Shown piece after piece: positions 24,246 through 35,113 of a stretch of DNA of 64,000 bases. Origin of the DNA: Rhabditophanes sp. KR3021 (lineage: Eukaryota > Nematoda > Chromadorea > Rhabditida > Alloionematidae); contig CAUJLY010000002.1 in assembly GCA_963281155.1 (NCBI GenBank), forward strand, positions 5,332,001 through 5,396,000. The letters run 5' to 3'. How positions within the stretch are numbered: the first letter of the stretch is position 1; the number at the start of each line of letters is the position of its first letter. The translations under genes were made by a program, and so were the position numbers. Below the pieces are notes generated by a model. The model was not told the DNA's origin and did not search any database. It saw only the letters and a program-made list of their open reading frames with translations.

Positions 24246-26122
24246 TTTTGATGACACTTCCTGCCTACAAAGATTAATAAAAGATGTATACAGACTTTTA
24301 AAATTGTTGAATATGGGCCCATATTATGATTCTTGGAGGATGAATTTTGATTTTACAAGCCATTCTAATTATGATGCAATTTCAGACATCAATGATGAAG
24401 AAAACAATTAATTAACTTTCAAAAATGCTAAATGCCAAATTTAAAAATAAAGTGATTATATGTGTTTTTCTTGTACTGTTAATTACGGTACCGGAAATAT
24501 GAATTAAAGATGATGATTATTAAAGCAGCAGTTGATTAAAAGTCGAAACAATCAAAACCACCGATTCGTCTTTCTCTTCAATGCCTTTTATTTCTTTTTA
24601 TAACTTTTTTATAAATAAAACCATCTATGCATACACTTATTTTTAACTTGACTATGAGAAGGAGACCCAAATACACTACTCAATCACCTTTATAACATAC
24701 TTTTCAACTTCATACATTATGATGTGCATTTGATTACTTCAAGTATTTTTATTATGTACGCAAATAAATACAGTGAATTGTTTGGGGAATTCTTCTCTCA
24801 CGTGAAATAATAAATTAACCTGGAGACTTAATTTAATGGTATTAATTTATACTTTTGTTTATCATAATATTTTTGTAATCTAAATATTCGAAATAATAAA
24901 AATGTGTTTACATTATTAATATGTTATAAATAATTTATTAAATCAAAATACAATAGTCTAAATTATGTTAAATAATGGTTTAGACGTGCTTTGATGTAAA
25001 AAATGATTTTATAATTTATAATTTCGAAATAATGAAAACTTTGAAGATGTGATTAATGATGATTGTTGATTAAAAGTGTGTAATAACCAATTAAATGGCA
25101 TCGTTAACATAAACATTTCAACTTTACACTGATATATTACTTAATTAGGTACTGAAACACTAAAGAAAAAGTATTTGCAAGTCTCGTATGATATTCACAA
25201 AATGATTGATGCTTTAAATCTTTTTATAATGAAGGCGGATTCGTGCGTCACCTTCCTGGAAACAAACAAAGTTAATTGTCAAGTATCATGCACGTGTTTG
25301 GAGAATATCAAGCTAACCCTTTTATTACTATCTAATTAGTATAAAAGTAATAGATTTCATTATTTTCAATCATTCAGGGACTTTAATAAAGTAGAATCAC
25401 TTTTTAAGTTTGAGTTGAGCTACAGTCGTTTCTGAATAACCTGTTTTAAAACCATTTTTTACTGAAACATATATCTATTTGGCAAGTTGTTTTTATATTA
25501 TCAAATTGTGTCATACTTATATATTTACATATCTCGCTCAAGTTGAAAGATTTAATAATATTTATTTTAAACAACATCAACATCTGTATTTTGTGTAGTT
25601 ATTTAGGAGAGCATAATTAAGCTAATCAAGGTACATGTATAGTTACAAAATTGGCTGTTCTTGTAGTTTGCAAAAACTAAAGTTCCAACAACTACTACAT
25701 GCTAATAACTATATAATATGCTTTTGAGCGTCTCGGCCACAGATAGTCATGAATACCGTCATATTTTTTACACCACGCACTTTCCTCTTGAATCTGGTAT
25801 GTAAAACTACTTTACGTCGTTAATGATAAACGGTTTATGAGTAATCAAAAACTAATAAATCATCGCAAGCTTCATGTACATTTGGACTAAATCTGTGATT
25901 AATCTTTTAAACATGCATTTACGTAATCAAGCTAAAAGAAGGAAAAGGCGTCAAAAATGACAAATAAAAAGAGACGTTGAGTTGACTATCATTATTAACT
26001 TTCCGTTGCTTTCAATACGAGTTACAATACCTTTTGTAGTAATACCAATTAATAGCATCAGTTAATAATTCAATTAATATTTCGAAATTGTAGTTAAATT
26101 TTACTAATAAAATCAAAGCAAG
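24246..26122. other. Intergenic, no supported gene
   Basis: This 1.9-kb AT-rich gap follows smg-1. It holds runs of A/T with several AATAAA-type sequences near the smg-1 end. I see no ORF with coding character, no tRNA and no clear repeat. It presumably includes the promoter of the transporter gene. Confidence 0.45.
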
Positions 26123-29010
26123 ATGCAGAACATGGATCCAACTACCGGCGATTACATTAGGAAGCATATTCCTAACGCCAACGATCCCGATGGAGTAAGC
26201 TTACCACTGTTTTGAAGTCATTTACTTACTTATTAATTTAGAATTTAAGTATAATTCCTGCTATTCTTGAAACCAAACCTAATACGAATAAATCGACAAT
26301 TATATCCGTCCCACACAATTATAATGCTGACAACAACAAAGACGACGACGAAGATGAGGATTCTGGCAACAACTGCTTGTTTGGAAATCAAATTCGTTTC
26401 ACGGTGAGTTAAAGCGCAAGTAATCATGTTTATTATTACTAAAAGATAATATAAATGCATATTAAGGAGAAAAAATATTTAGTTAGGAGGACTATCATTA
26501 AGCCTCTTATAATTGTTTTCCTTTAGTTTCTCCAAAGAGTGGTGTCTTATTTGTTCTTGTATTAGCACAATTTTTTATTTGGCATAATTGCTTTTTACTG
26601 CAAAGCATTGATAAAAACGACATCTTCATTTGATTAATATACATACTACATTTAAATGTAATCATTATTTTCTTCGAGCAATCCTGATTAGTATATACTA
26701 TTCTTTGTTCATATCAATAACTAATTCTTGTTTCAAAAAACTATCCCTCACACAATGTAATTGAACTGATTAAAATTCCAATTTCTAACGAAACTTTACT
26801 AATAAACCCTTCTTGGCAGATCATGATTTTGTCCACGCTTTGTTTGGCTTCAATTTTGTCAAATATTTTGACCTTCAATTTCACAGTAATCTGTATGGCT
26901 GGTGTGGAAAACAAACCCGAAAACTTTACTTCTGATATGGATCCTTCCCAGTATAAAGGATATTCACCACATTTAGATTACAACTCAACCCAAAGATCTA
27001 TGCTTTTTATGGCTGTAGCCGTAGGAGCTTTAATTGCAGTGTTTCCAATGACAATCTTGTTAAATAAATTCGGCTCGAGAATTGTTTTCTCAGTTCTAGG
27101 AGTAATCAGTGCTCTTTCAACCTTCTTGATCCCAGTTTCGGCTAATACAGGCTTTTACTTTATCCTGATAATGAGAGTTATTCAAGGAATGGGATTTTCT
27201 GCTTGTTTACCTGTTATGGGCTCCATTACTAGTCATTGGTACGTTTTATTCAGCATTCTGACAAATTACTAAGTTTATTTTAGGTCTACTTTGAAACAAA
27301 ATGGGATTTTCATCGCCATATTATCTTCTTTCCTCCAAATCGCCCCAATCTTCACTATGCCAGTTGCTGTAAGTTAAACTTCTCCTATCAGTATTAATAA
27401 ATGGTTTTAGGGAGAATTATGTACAAGTTCATGGGGGTGGAGTTCAGTTTATTACGTTCACGGGGCTGTTTCAATTGTATTGTTTACAGCCTTTTTCTGT
27501 TACCACAAAGACTCCCCTAATAAACATCCTTTGGTCAAAAGAACTGAATTAGTAAAGATGATGTTCGGAAAGGGCTCAATTTATTCCGGTCCTGGCCAGC
27601 AAAGAGTGTCCAAAAAAGTACCAGTTGTATCAATGTACAAAGACCCAGCTATTTGGGCTATTCTCGTTGCTGCTTACGGTTAGTTCACCATCCAACAAAT
27701 AACTCAATAACAAAGTTTAGGAAACTTCATGGGAACTCAGCTATCACTCCAATTTATGCCAACATATATAAACTCCGTCCTTCACATCCCAATCGAACAA
27801 ACTGGTATCTATTCAGCCATCTCCCCCGTTATTATGTTTTTCATCAAAATAGTAGCCGGACAATCTTCTGACAAGATAACCTTTATTTCGGACGGTGCCA
27901 AACTTAGAGTATATAACACAATATCAATGGGTGGTATGGGTTTACTATTTATCTCATTAGCTTTCATGGATCCTCGGGAAAACAAGACAATGTGCCTAGT
28001 CACCCTTATTTCTTCAACATGTATCCTCGGATTCAACTCAGGAGGTAAGACAAGGGAATCAAAATATTTTATTAAAATTAAGTACATAGTAAAATTACTT
28101 ATCAGTAGCCATCAATGCTATTCTCAAACATTTAATAGTCGGTAAGAATATTGTAGCGTTTCTTGAGCCAACTAAAACGTAGGCATAAGCTTGCTTTTCA
28201 TCTGAAGCAGCTTTCCATCTAGACCATACTTTGTCCAAAAAAGCAGAGACGTTAAACTTTGCATAAAGTATTAATTTGATCAAAAGACCTCGATATACCC
28301 AGGTCCAAATTTGTTTGTCTTTATATACTGTGACAAACCTAGGTCTGATCCTGCTAATAGCTTTTCTAGTCGGCAACTTCTCTACTTTTAAGCCCACATT
28401 TGTAACCAGTACATTGGAAAATAGTGTAACTCCATTTCGAGTAAGCGGACAACTAAAATAAAAAGACAACAATCAGTAAACTTTACAAGTTAAATAACAA
28501 TATAATTACATTAAAAACAACAAAAAATTGAAAATTAACTAATATCTAAAACTCAAAAATGTTCTTTTAAAAAGAAACCTTTCCTATATAGTTGCTTAAA
28601 ATTTACACTTTAATATGCAATAATAATATTATTTCAATTCTTCAGGATTTTTTAAATCATCTCAACAAGTTTCAAAACAGCACAGTCATTTTACTATGGC
28701 CAATATTTCGTTTTTGAATTGCGTGTGCATGTTGTTAACTCCCTTACTCAATGAATTAATTGCTCCGGAAAATACACCAGGTGCGGTTTTAATATTAAGC
28801 AATAAATAATCATCTTTTTTAGAAACTTGGGCCATAGTTTTATGCATCCACGGAGGAATTCTTTTATCAACAAATGCATTCTTCTGCCTGTTTGCCTCAT
28901 CTCATCCTGCTCCTTGGACGTTAGAAACATTCTCTAACAGAAATAGTAAAGTAGCACCCTCAAAAGTTGTTCCAAGCTCTAGAAACTCCACAACTACTCC
29001 AGTTTATTAA
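26123..29010 (+). CDS. SLC17-like major facilitator superfamily transporter
   Basis: Eight exons (26123-26194, 26242-26403, 26820-27238, 27284-27368, 27411-27678, 27721-28044, 28646-28780, 28823-29010) keep frame throughout and give 550 aa. An N-terminal cytosolic segment of ~75 residues is acidic (NNKDDDEDEDSG). TM1 begins ILSTLCLASILSNILTFNFT. The long first loop contains NYT/NST-type sequons, and TM2 reads LFMAVAVGALIAVFPMTI with the MFS motif-A equivalent NKFGSRIVF. Later helices include RVIQGMGFSACLPVMG and FGNF-type half-repeat sequence. The tail is Ser/Thr-rich. SLC17-family members carry organic anions or phosphate, mostly with Na+ or H+. The order and loops match the large nematode branch of this family; the substrate cannot be read from sequence. 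The 601-bp intron 28045-28645 holds an antisense coding-like relic. Confidence 0.9.
28098..28470 (-). pseudogene. Antisense coding-like segment in a transporter intron
   Basis: On the minus strand the intron contains an uninterrupted stretch of about 120 codons preceded by a pyrimidine-rich acceptor, TCTTTTTATTTTAG, near 28460. It reads, in part, PRFVTVYKDKQIWTWVYRG, then FLDKVWSRWKAASDEKQAY and YVLVGSRNATIFLPTIKC. Amino-acid use looks protein-like, with a basic, aromatic-rich middle. I do not recognise the family. No further exons or start are evident, so it is probably a fragment. It is antisense to its host, like the smg-1, src-2 and ALIX intronic relics. Confidence 0.4.
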
Positions 29011-31660
29011 ACAATCGACATATGATTTAGCCAAGTTTTATTTGCTAAATTAACTTCTTTGACAGTACCATTAATTATGAATATACCCATTGTAATATAT
29101 ATATTTTTAGACGCATGTGTTGTTTAATATGAAATTAATACTGAATTAAATGCATAATAAATTAATCCTTAAATACTATATATAACGCTTTTAAATTGGA
29201 AAAACCTTTATGAAGATTTACGTGACGCATTTTTGCCCAGGATCAATATATTTAATCTATAAGACATTTATATCATTTTTTGCATGACCTTAAGTAAAAC
29301 CCTTCTAAATACAGTGGGTATTTAAATTCCACAATTAATTACTAGATATTATCTGTATAATGACAGTTAATCTAATTAATATAAACATTATTTCAAGACT
29401 ATCAAAATCAGCAAATGACCTTTAAAGAAAATGATATATTGGCAGTAGTTGCCGTCATTTGCAACACCTACTTCACATTCACACACTTTTTACCAAATAC
29501 ATATTCCGAATTGATTTGTACATTGAAACAAACTATCTGGTGTAGATCGTTTTATAATCTCATTACAGATCTAATAATTAACATATAGTTGCACTTTTTT
29601 TGAAATAATGCAGTCACATAAATATTTTCTTTTTGATTCATTCAAATGGTGCATATTTGTGTTATTTATGGGAATGATAAGCTAAGTATATGTAAAAGGT
29701 ACTAATTACAACTATACTACCCTTATTATCCCAAAATCAAGTTTAATTCGAAAAAGCAATATGACTCCTTTAACATTTTTCCTCTGCCTAACGACGATGT
29801 CATGATCACCAAAATAATACTTTAATATTAATGTGTGCTTTGTTGTATGGTTAGATACATAATATACAACACCGACATATCCTCCGTGCTCCAATAAAAA
29901 TCCAAGTGGGTCAGGTATTGTTCAAAAAGTGTCAGCAGGAGAAATATGATTTTATTGTCATAATGTTTTAAGAACAATCTCTTTTAATGTTTGACATCAA
30001 TGATTTGTCTTCGCTTTTATTAACTTTTAATTTATTCATATTTAATTACATAACCATAAGTCAAAGGATTTCATTGGTTAATTATGGATCTTAATTAATT
30101 ATTCGTCTATTTGGTAATTCATTATATATTTATTTCTTAATTAACGAATTATTTATCTGATTGCGTTTGCATCTGAATAATCATTATGTCTATTTTGGTC
30201 ACCATTTTTTGATTAAAAACTACGTTTCCATCAAAACTTATTTAACGTTGACGCCTAGTTAACTGAAAGATTTCTGCATATGTGCTCCAAATAAAGAGAG
30301 AAATATATTATCAAAATTAATTGTGGGAGTAGTCCCAAGGTCGTTGAAGCGTCACTAAAATCACAAAGAACTTGGGATGTCTTTATTGAGCTTTTAATCT
30401 GACAAAATGCTGCTCCTGCCATAATTAACTTCAAAATCTACTTTTCTGTTGTCGTCATTAATTGTACCTACACTTGCAAACTTTATTGGAACAATAATTT
30501 CCTCTTTTAATGATGTTACCTTGGTAACTATGTCTATTAAATATTTTCTATTCAATTCCGTTGTACAGTTACTTTTGTACGTTGTATTTAAGTAATAGTT
30601 AAACAACCTCACCTAATCGTACTTTTTGTACGTCCATAACAAAAAATATTATAATTTTAAACTATTCATAAACTCTTCAAAACTTTTTTATTTCTTTTTG
30701 TAAGTAGTAGTGATTGGTTTATATAAATTGAGACACAAATCAAGCAACTGCGCATTTTTTAAAACTACTATCTTAGCTTACCATTCTAATTTTATCGGAC
30801 AATCTTTAAATTGATCCCTTGTACCGAACTCTATAAAATTGAATGAAATCATTTGAATTGTATTTTGACTCTGTCACACCTAACTACGACATCAAGCTTT
30901 TTGAGGTAATTTGGATATTTATTTACAAAGCTCACAAATAGACATTCATTAATTTTTGATAGAGAATGACTTGTCTCGACAAAACGAAATTGGAAAGGTA
31001 ATAAATAGCATTTCTGACCACACGAATTAATTTTCGCAAAAAGCTTTTTGTCTGAGATGATCTCGGGTTCGAGTCGTCTTCTCCTCGAATCCGTTTTGTA
31101 TGTGTTGATAGCGTAACAGTGCAAGGAGTGTGTACATCTGAATAATAATTAAAACTGACCATCATCACTTGTCTAAATATATTTATATTGCGCACACACA
31201 CAACCCACAATAAATACATTTGTAGCCGCTTGCGACAAATAGATAAAAGAGATCGTATAAAGTATACTTTTTTTGTTGTGCGATCAACAGTCATGTCCGA
31301 CGTTCTTCTTTCAATCATCGCAAATACACCCAAATCTTCTGTTTCTTTTATTTCTTCTATTACTTGTTTTATCAATCAACTTAGTGTCCTCACAACTTTC
31401 TCCTTATTTTTAAATATTTTGATGTCTACTAGTCATGTTAACCATTGTATTATTGGTCCGAACAATAGGTTGGACTCATAATGTGATAACTTAATTATAT
31501 TTTTCGTACTCTAAAAATATAATTAGTTAATGTAATTTTACACGCTTCGAACATATCACAAAGTTGTGTTACTTCGCGTTCCTTTAAATTCAAACTAACT
31601 ATGTACATTAGTTATATGTATAAATAAATAAAATATGTTAATTACTTTTTCATTTATTTC
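29011..31660. other. Intergenic with scattered minus-strand coding-like traces
   Basis: This 2.6-kb gap lies between the transporter and src-2. Most is AT-rich, but minus-strand stretches at about 29710-29895, 30394-30612 and 30849-31375 have protein-like composition over 60-147 codons (for example IERRTSDMTVDRTTKKVYF and KYLIDIVTKVTSLKEEIIV). None has a start, splice partner or recognisable domain. They could be remnants of one decayed gene. The src-2 5' acceptor ATTTATTTCAG ends near 31663. Confidence 0.35.
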
Positions 31661-31669
31661 AGTTTCACG

Positions 31670-34600
31670 ATGGGTGCTTGTTTGGGTAAAAAAAAGGTGT
31701 CTACACCATTATCTTCGACACTTCCATCTAGTTCTATTATGCCAATTACAGAACTTCATCATCCGCCTCTACATCCTTCCTTGGCAGCTTCGAGGCAAAC
31801 TGCAGCGCTTCCTAAAACTTCCTTTTCTATCACAAACAACAACAATCATTTACCAGCTCTACCAGCGTCAGGATTAAAATCTCACACTTCTACATTATCT
31901 CAGTCAACATATCGTCCATCTAATGTATTCGTTTCTCTATTTGATTATGAAGCTAGGACGGCAGAAGATTTAAGCTTCAAAAAGAATGAATTACTGGAGA
32001 TTTTAAATGAAATGGGAGAGTGGTGGTATGCCAAGTCCCTTGTCACTAACAAAACTGGATTTATTCCTAGTAATTATGTGGCACCAGAAAAGTCTATTGA
32101 TGCAGAACCGTAAGTTTGATTTAATTCTGCAATTGTCTATTTGATCCAAACATTTTCCTGTTTACCTTTACCACAAATTGACCTATCTGTTGTGTTTCAA
32201 AGCTTAGGTAAATATAATGGATAGTTGCAGTACGTCCCATAATTAGTAGCTAAATTGGCCTACTTATTACCTCGTAATTGACCTTTGCAGTTAACCTTTT
32301 GAAATATATTTGATGATATGTTGTGTAAATAATGATCCACGGATGTGTAGTTAGTTGGATAATAAAGGTGGCTCGCTTGATGATACAACAAAATTCATTT
32401 GATTTAATCAAATTAAAACACACCTCTATTTATTTCTTTTTTACAGATGGTATTTTGGACGATTAAGACGTATTGATGCAGAAAAAACATTACAGCAAGC
32501 GTCAAACGAACATGGATCTTTTTTAATCAGAGACAGTGAAAGTAGGACAAATGAATTTAGTTTGTCTGTCAGAGATGCCAATTCAGTCAAGCATTACCGA
32601 ATTCGGCAACTAGATCAAGGAGGTTATTATATTGCTAGGAGAAAAGCTTTCACTACACTGCAAGAATTAATTGCACATTATAGTTTAGAAGCAGATGGTC
32701 TGTGCGTTGTTTTGAATCAACCATCATTTAAATTTGATCTACCTCAAACGTCTACCTTTACATATGATGACCAGTGGGAGATTAATAGGGTTAGTTTTAA
32801 CTGATATTATTTGATTTTAATTTTTAATTTTAGTAAGTAAAGGACAATCCAAAATGCGTACAAGATAGCAGCTGATCAGAACGTTTATTAAAAGGGTGAC
32901 AAAATAGGTTAAATTAGACAGAATATTATTAAGAAGTATCTTTTAAAAAATAGATGTTGTCGATCACCATTTCTGAGATTCTTTTGACAGTTTCTGGATG
33001 CTCCTTAATCATAACATCGTCTGATTGACCGGACGCATAATGGAGCAATCGCCGTGTCCATTGATCTCTTTTTGCAAATTTTATTTTGGTGCTCTTTATC
33101 ATCAGTTATTGGTTCTCCATAATTAACTTTAATCTTTTTTAGACGATCTCTACGAATGATTAGGCAAATCGGCTCAGGCCAGTTCGGTGAAGTTTGGGAA
33201 TCGAGATGGAATAATACAACTCCGGTTGCTGTAAAAAAGTTGCGGCCAGGTAGCCATTTCTTTTATAATCTTAACTAATTTTATTATTTCAGGTAAATTT
33301 ACCGATAAGATGGAAAAAGTTTATTAAAAAGTGATGAAACATTACAATGCGATTGATGTTAGCAGTAGTTTTACCTTCGAAAACATTTTTGGATAATAAA
33401 TCAGCAATGACAGGCGTTGACTGAGCAATTAGGTTTCTTTCATAAAAGCTTTGCGATGATCACACTTTGTGATTTGCCATTTGTACTTCTCGACGTAAAT
33501 GAATTCCAGGTTCTCGGTTATTTTTGGAACTGACTATAATCATACCCAATCCAGTCTTAACAACTTCATTCATTCTGTTTTCTTTTTTGTCAAAGAGATC
33601 GTTTTTTCAAGTTATCACTGAATCTTGTGTAGTGTCTGTTATTTATGTAAGCATGCTCAGATTCCCCAACGTAGCAGATGGCTTTTTCAAACAAATCAAA
33701 ACTTTCGACTACGTTATTTGCAGTTAGTAATGTCTGCCTAATTCTTTTGCTCTATCACAATGAAGATCATTGATAAAGCCAACAAAAGAACCCATTTGTA
33801 AACTAAGAAGTTCGTCGCACACAAAAAATGATATTTTTTACCTTCTGTGATTCCATATTATTAGCTGTCTCTTCAAGCGGGTTATTTGAGGTTTAAAGTT
33901 CTGATCTATGTCATCACACTCAACTTTCCAGCTCTACAAATTAGTAAAACAGTTTTTTTTAATTCAAGGCACATTCTAAGAGCATGTCTGAAAAAAGTGA
34001 AGGTTTTTGACCTCAATACCTCTGTTCTAGGGACCCAATATTTTTTTCAAAATTCCACTCATTTAATTCGAAAGAGAAGTTATAATAGTACTAGGTCATC
34101 AAAGGTATATTTGATATCCCTTTTCCGTAGGCCATAGAAGACACTAGAATAAGTGGCGAAAATATGATTACACACTAATTTATGGAATTTCAGATCTAAT
34201 AGTAAGAAAATTGTCTGTTTTTTAAATAAAATGCAGTTTATTAATATGAGACTAAACAGCTTTGACTATTATTTAAATTTTAAATATCTTACATGAAAGA
34301 TTTATAAAAATCCTGCTAATACTTTTATTCAAAATAAACATTTTAATGAATAAACATCTTCCAGGCACTGCTGATGCGTCGGACTTTTTGAAAGAAGCTC
34401 AAATTATGAAACAGTTAAAGCATCCTAAATTATTGCAACTATTCGCCGTTTGTACAAGAGAAGAACCATTCCTAATTGTGACGGAATTAATGCAAGAAAA
34501 CTTGCTAACATTCCTGCAAGGACGGGGTAAAAACTCAACGATTGGAGCACTAGTAGACATTGCCTCCCAAATTGCATCTGGAATGAGGTACTTGGAAGAA

Positions 34601-35113
34601 CGCGGCTTCATCCATCGAGATTTAGCAGCTAGGAATATTCTTTCGAATGTAAGTGAGCAGTGATGAAAATACTCGTATTTAATTAAATTATAGGCTTCGG
34701 GTTCTATTAAGATTGCTGATTTTGGATTAGCACGAATTTTGCGGGAAAATGAATATGAAGCCAGAGCTTCTAGCAAGATGCCAATTAAATGGACTTGCCC
34801 CATCGCTTCTAGTTTTAATAAATTCTCTATTAAAAGTGATGCTTGGAGTTTCGGGATTTTATTGACTGAACTGGTAACGTATGGGCGTATTCCTTACCCC
34901 GGAATGACGAATGCAGAAGTTCTTCAGAAAGTTGAGGCAGGCTACAGAATGCCTTGTCCAAACGGTTGTCCACCTCAATTGTACGAAATTATGCTCCAGT
35001 GCTGGCATCGTGATCCCGAAAAAAGACCAACATTCGAAACGTTGCAATGGAAACTAGAAGATTTGTTCACTGATGGTGGGTCAGAGTATAAAGAGGCTGC
35101 TTTGTCTTACTAA
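31670..35113 (+). CDS. src-2: Src-family non-receptor tyrosine kinase, SRC-2-like
   Basis: Five exons (31670-32109, 32447-32773 or 32789, 33143-33249, 34365-34648, 34694-35113), about 525 aa. Start MGACLGKKK has the myristoylated Gly2, a palmitoylatable Cys and basic residues. SH3 (about 85-140) has [18 protein letters not shown] and WWYAKS. SH2 (about 148-245) has [13 protein letters not shown] and [10 protein letters not shown]. The kinase domain has [27 protein letters not shown] and ADFGLAR; the C-tail is [10 protein letters not shown] with a candidate regulatory Tyr. The APE motif is altered: [10 protein letters not shown] replaces the usual WTAPEA. The donor at 32790 (after WEINR) is out of frame with exon 3; a donor at 32774 restores frame but deletes WEINR, the SH2-kinase linker tryptophan segment. 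Src kinases act at the inner plasma membrane in adhesion and growth signalling. Introns 2 and 3 contain antisense relics. Confidence 0.88.
32850..33080 (-). pseudogene. Antisense coding-like fragment in src-2 intron 2
   Basis: The minus strand of the intron between the SH2 and kinase exons reads open for about 45 codons, [19 protein letters not shown] followed by [19 protein letters not shown], then stops. The composition is protein-like. No domain is recognised. It begins just downstream of a complete-looking 44-nt intron (32790-32833), so it looks inserted. Confidence 0.35.
33290..33850 (-). pseudogene. Decayed GIY-YIG-like nuclease fragment in src-2 intron 3
   Basis: On the minus strand of the 1.1-kb intron, about 180 codons of coding-like sequence run with one or two frame shifts and isolated stops. 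Key pieces in order are [91 protein letters not shown] and [19 protein letters not shown]. The order YLL...FxKAIxYVG...H...(R/K)xxEVVKxGxGxI...REVQM follows that of GIY-YIG nucleases of the LEM-3/ANKLE1 kind (YLL..FYVGKG..R..H..IWxxGxGV..REAxMI). The resemblance is modest. It is antisense to src-2. Confidence 0.42.

Noticed and set aside
31050..31090. A tRNA B-box-like GGTTCGAGTC near 31067.
   Set aside because: No matching T-stem, A box or acceptor stem is found around it.
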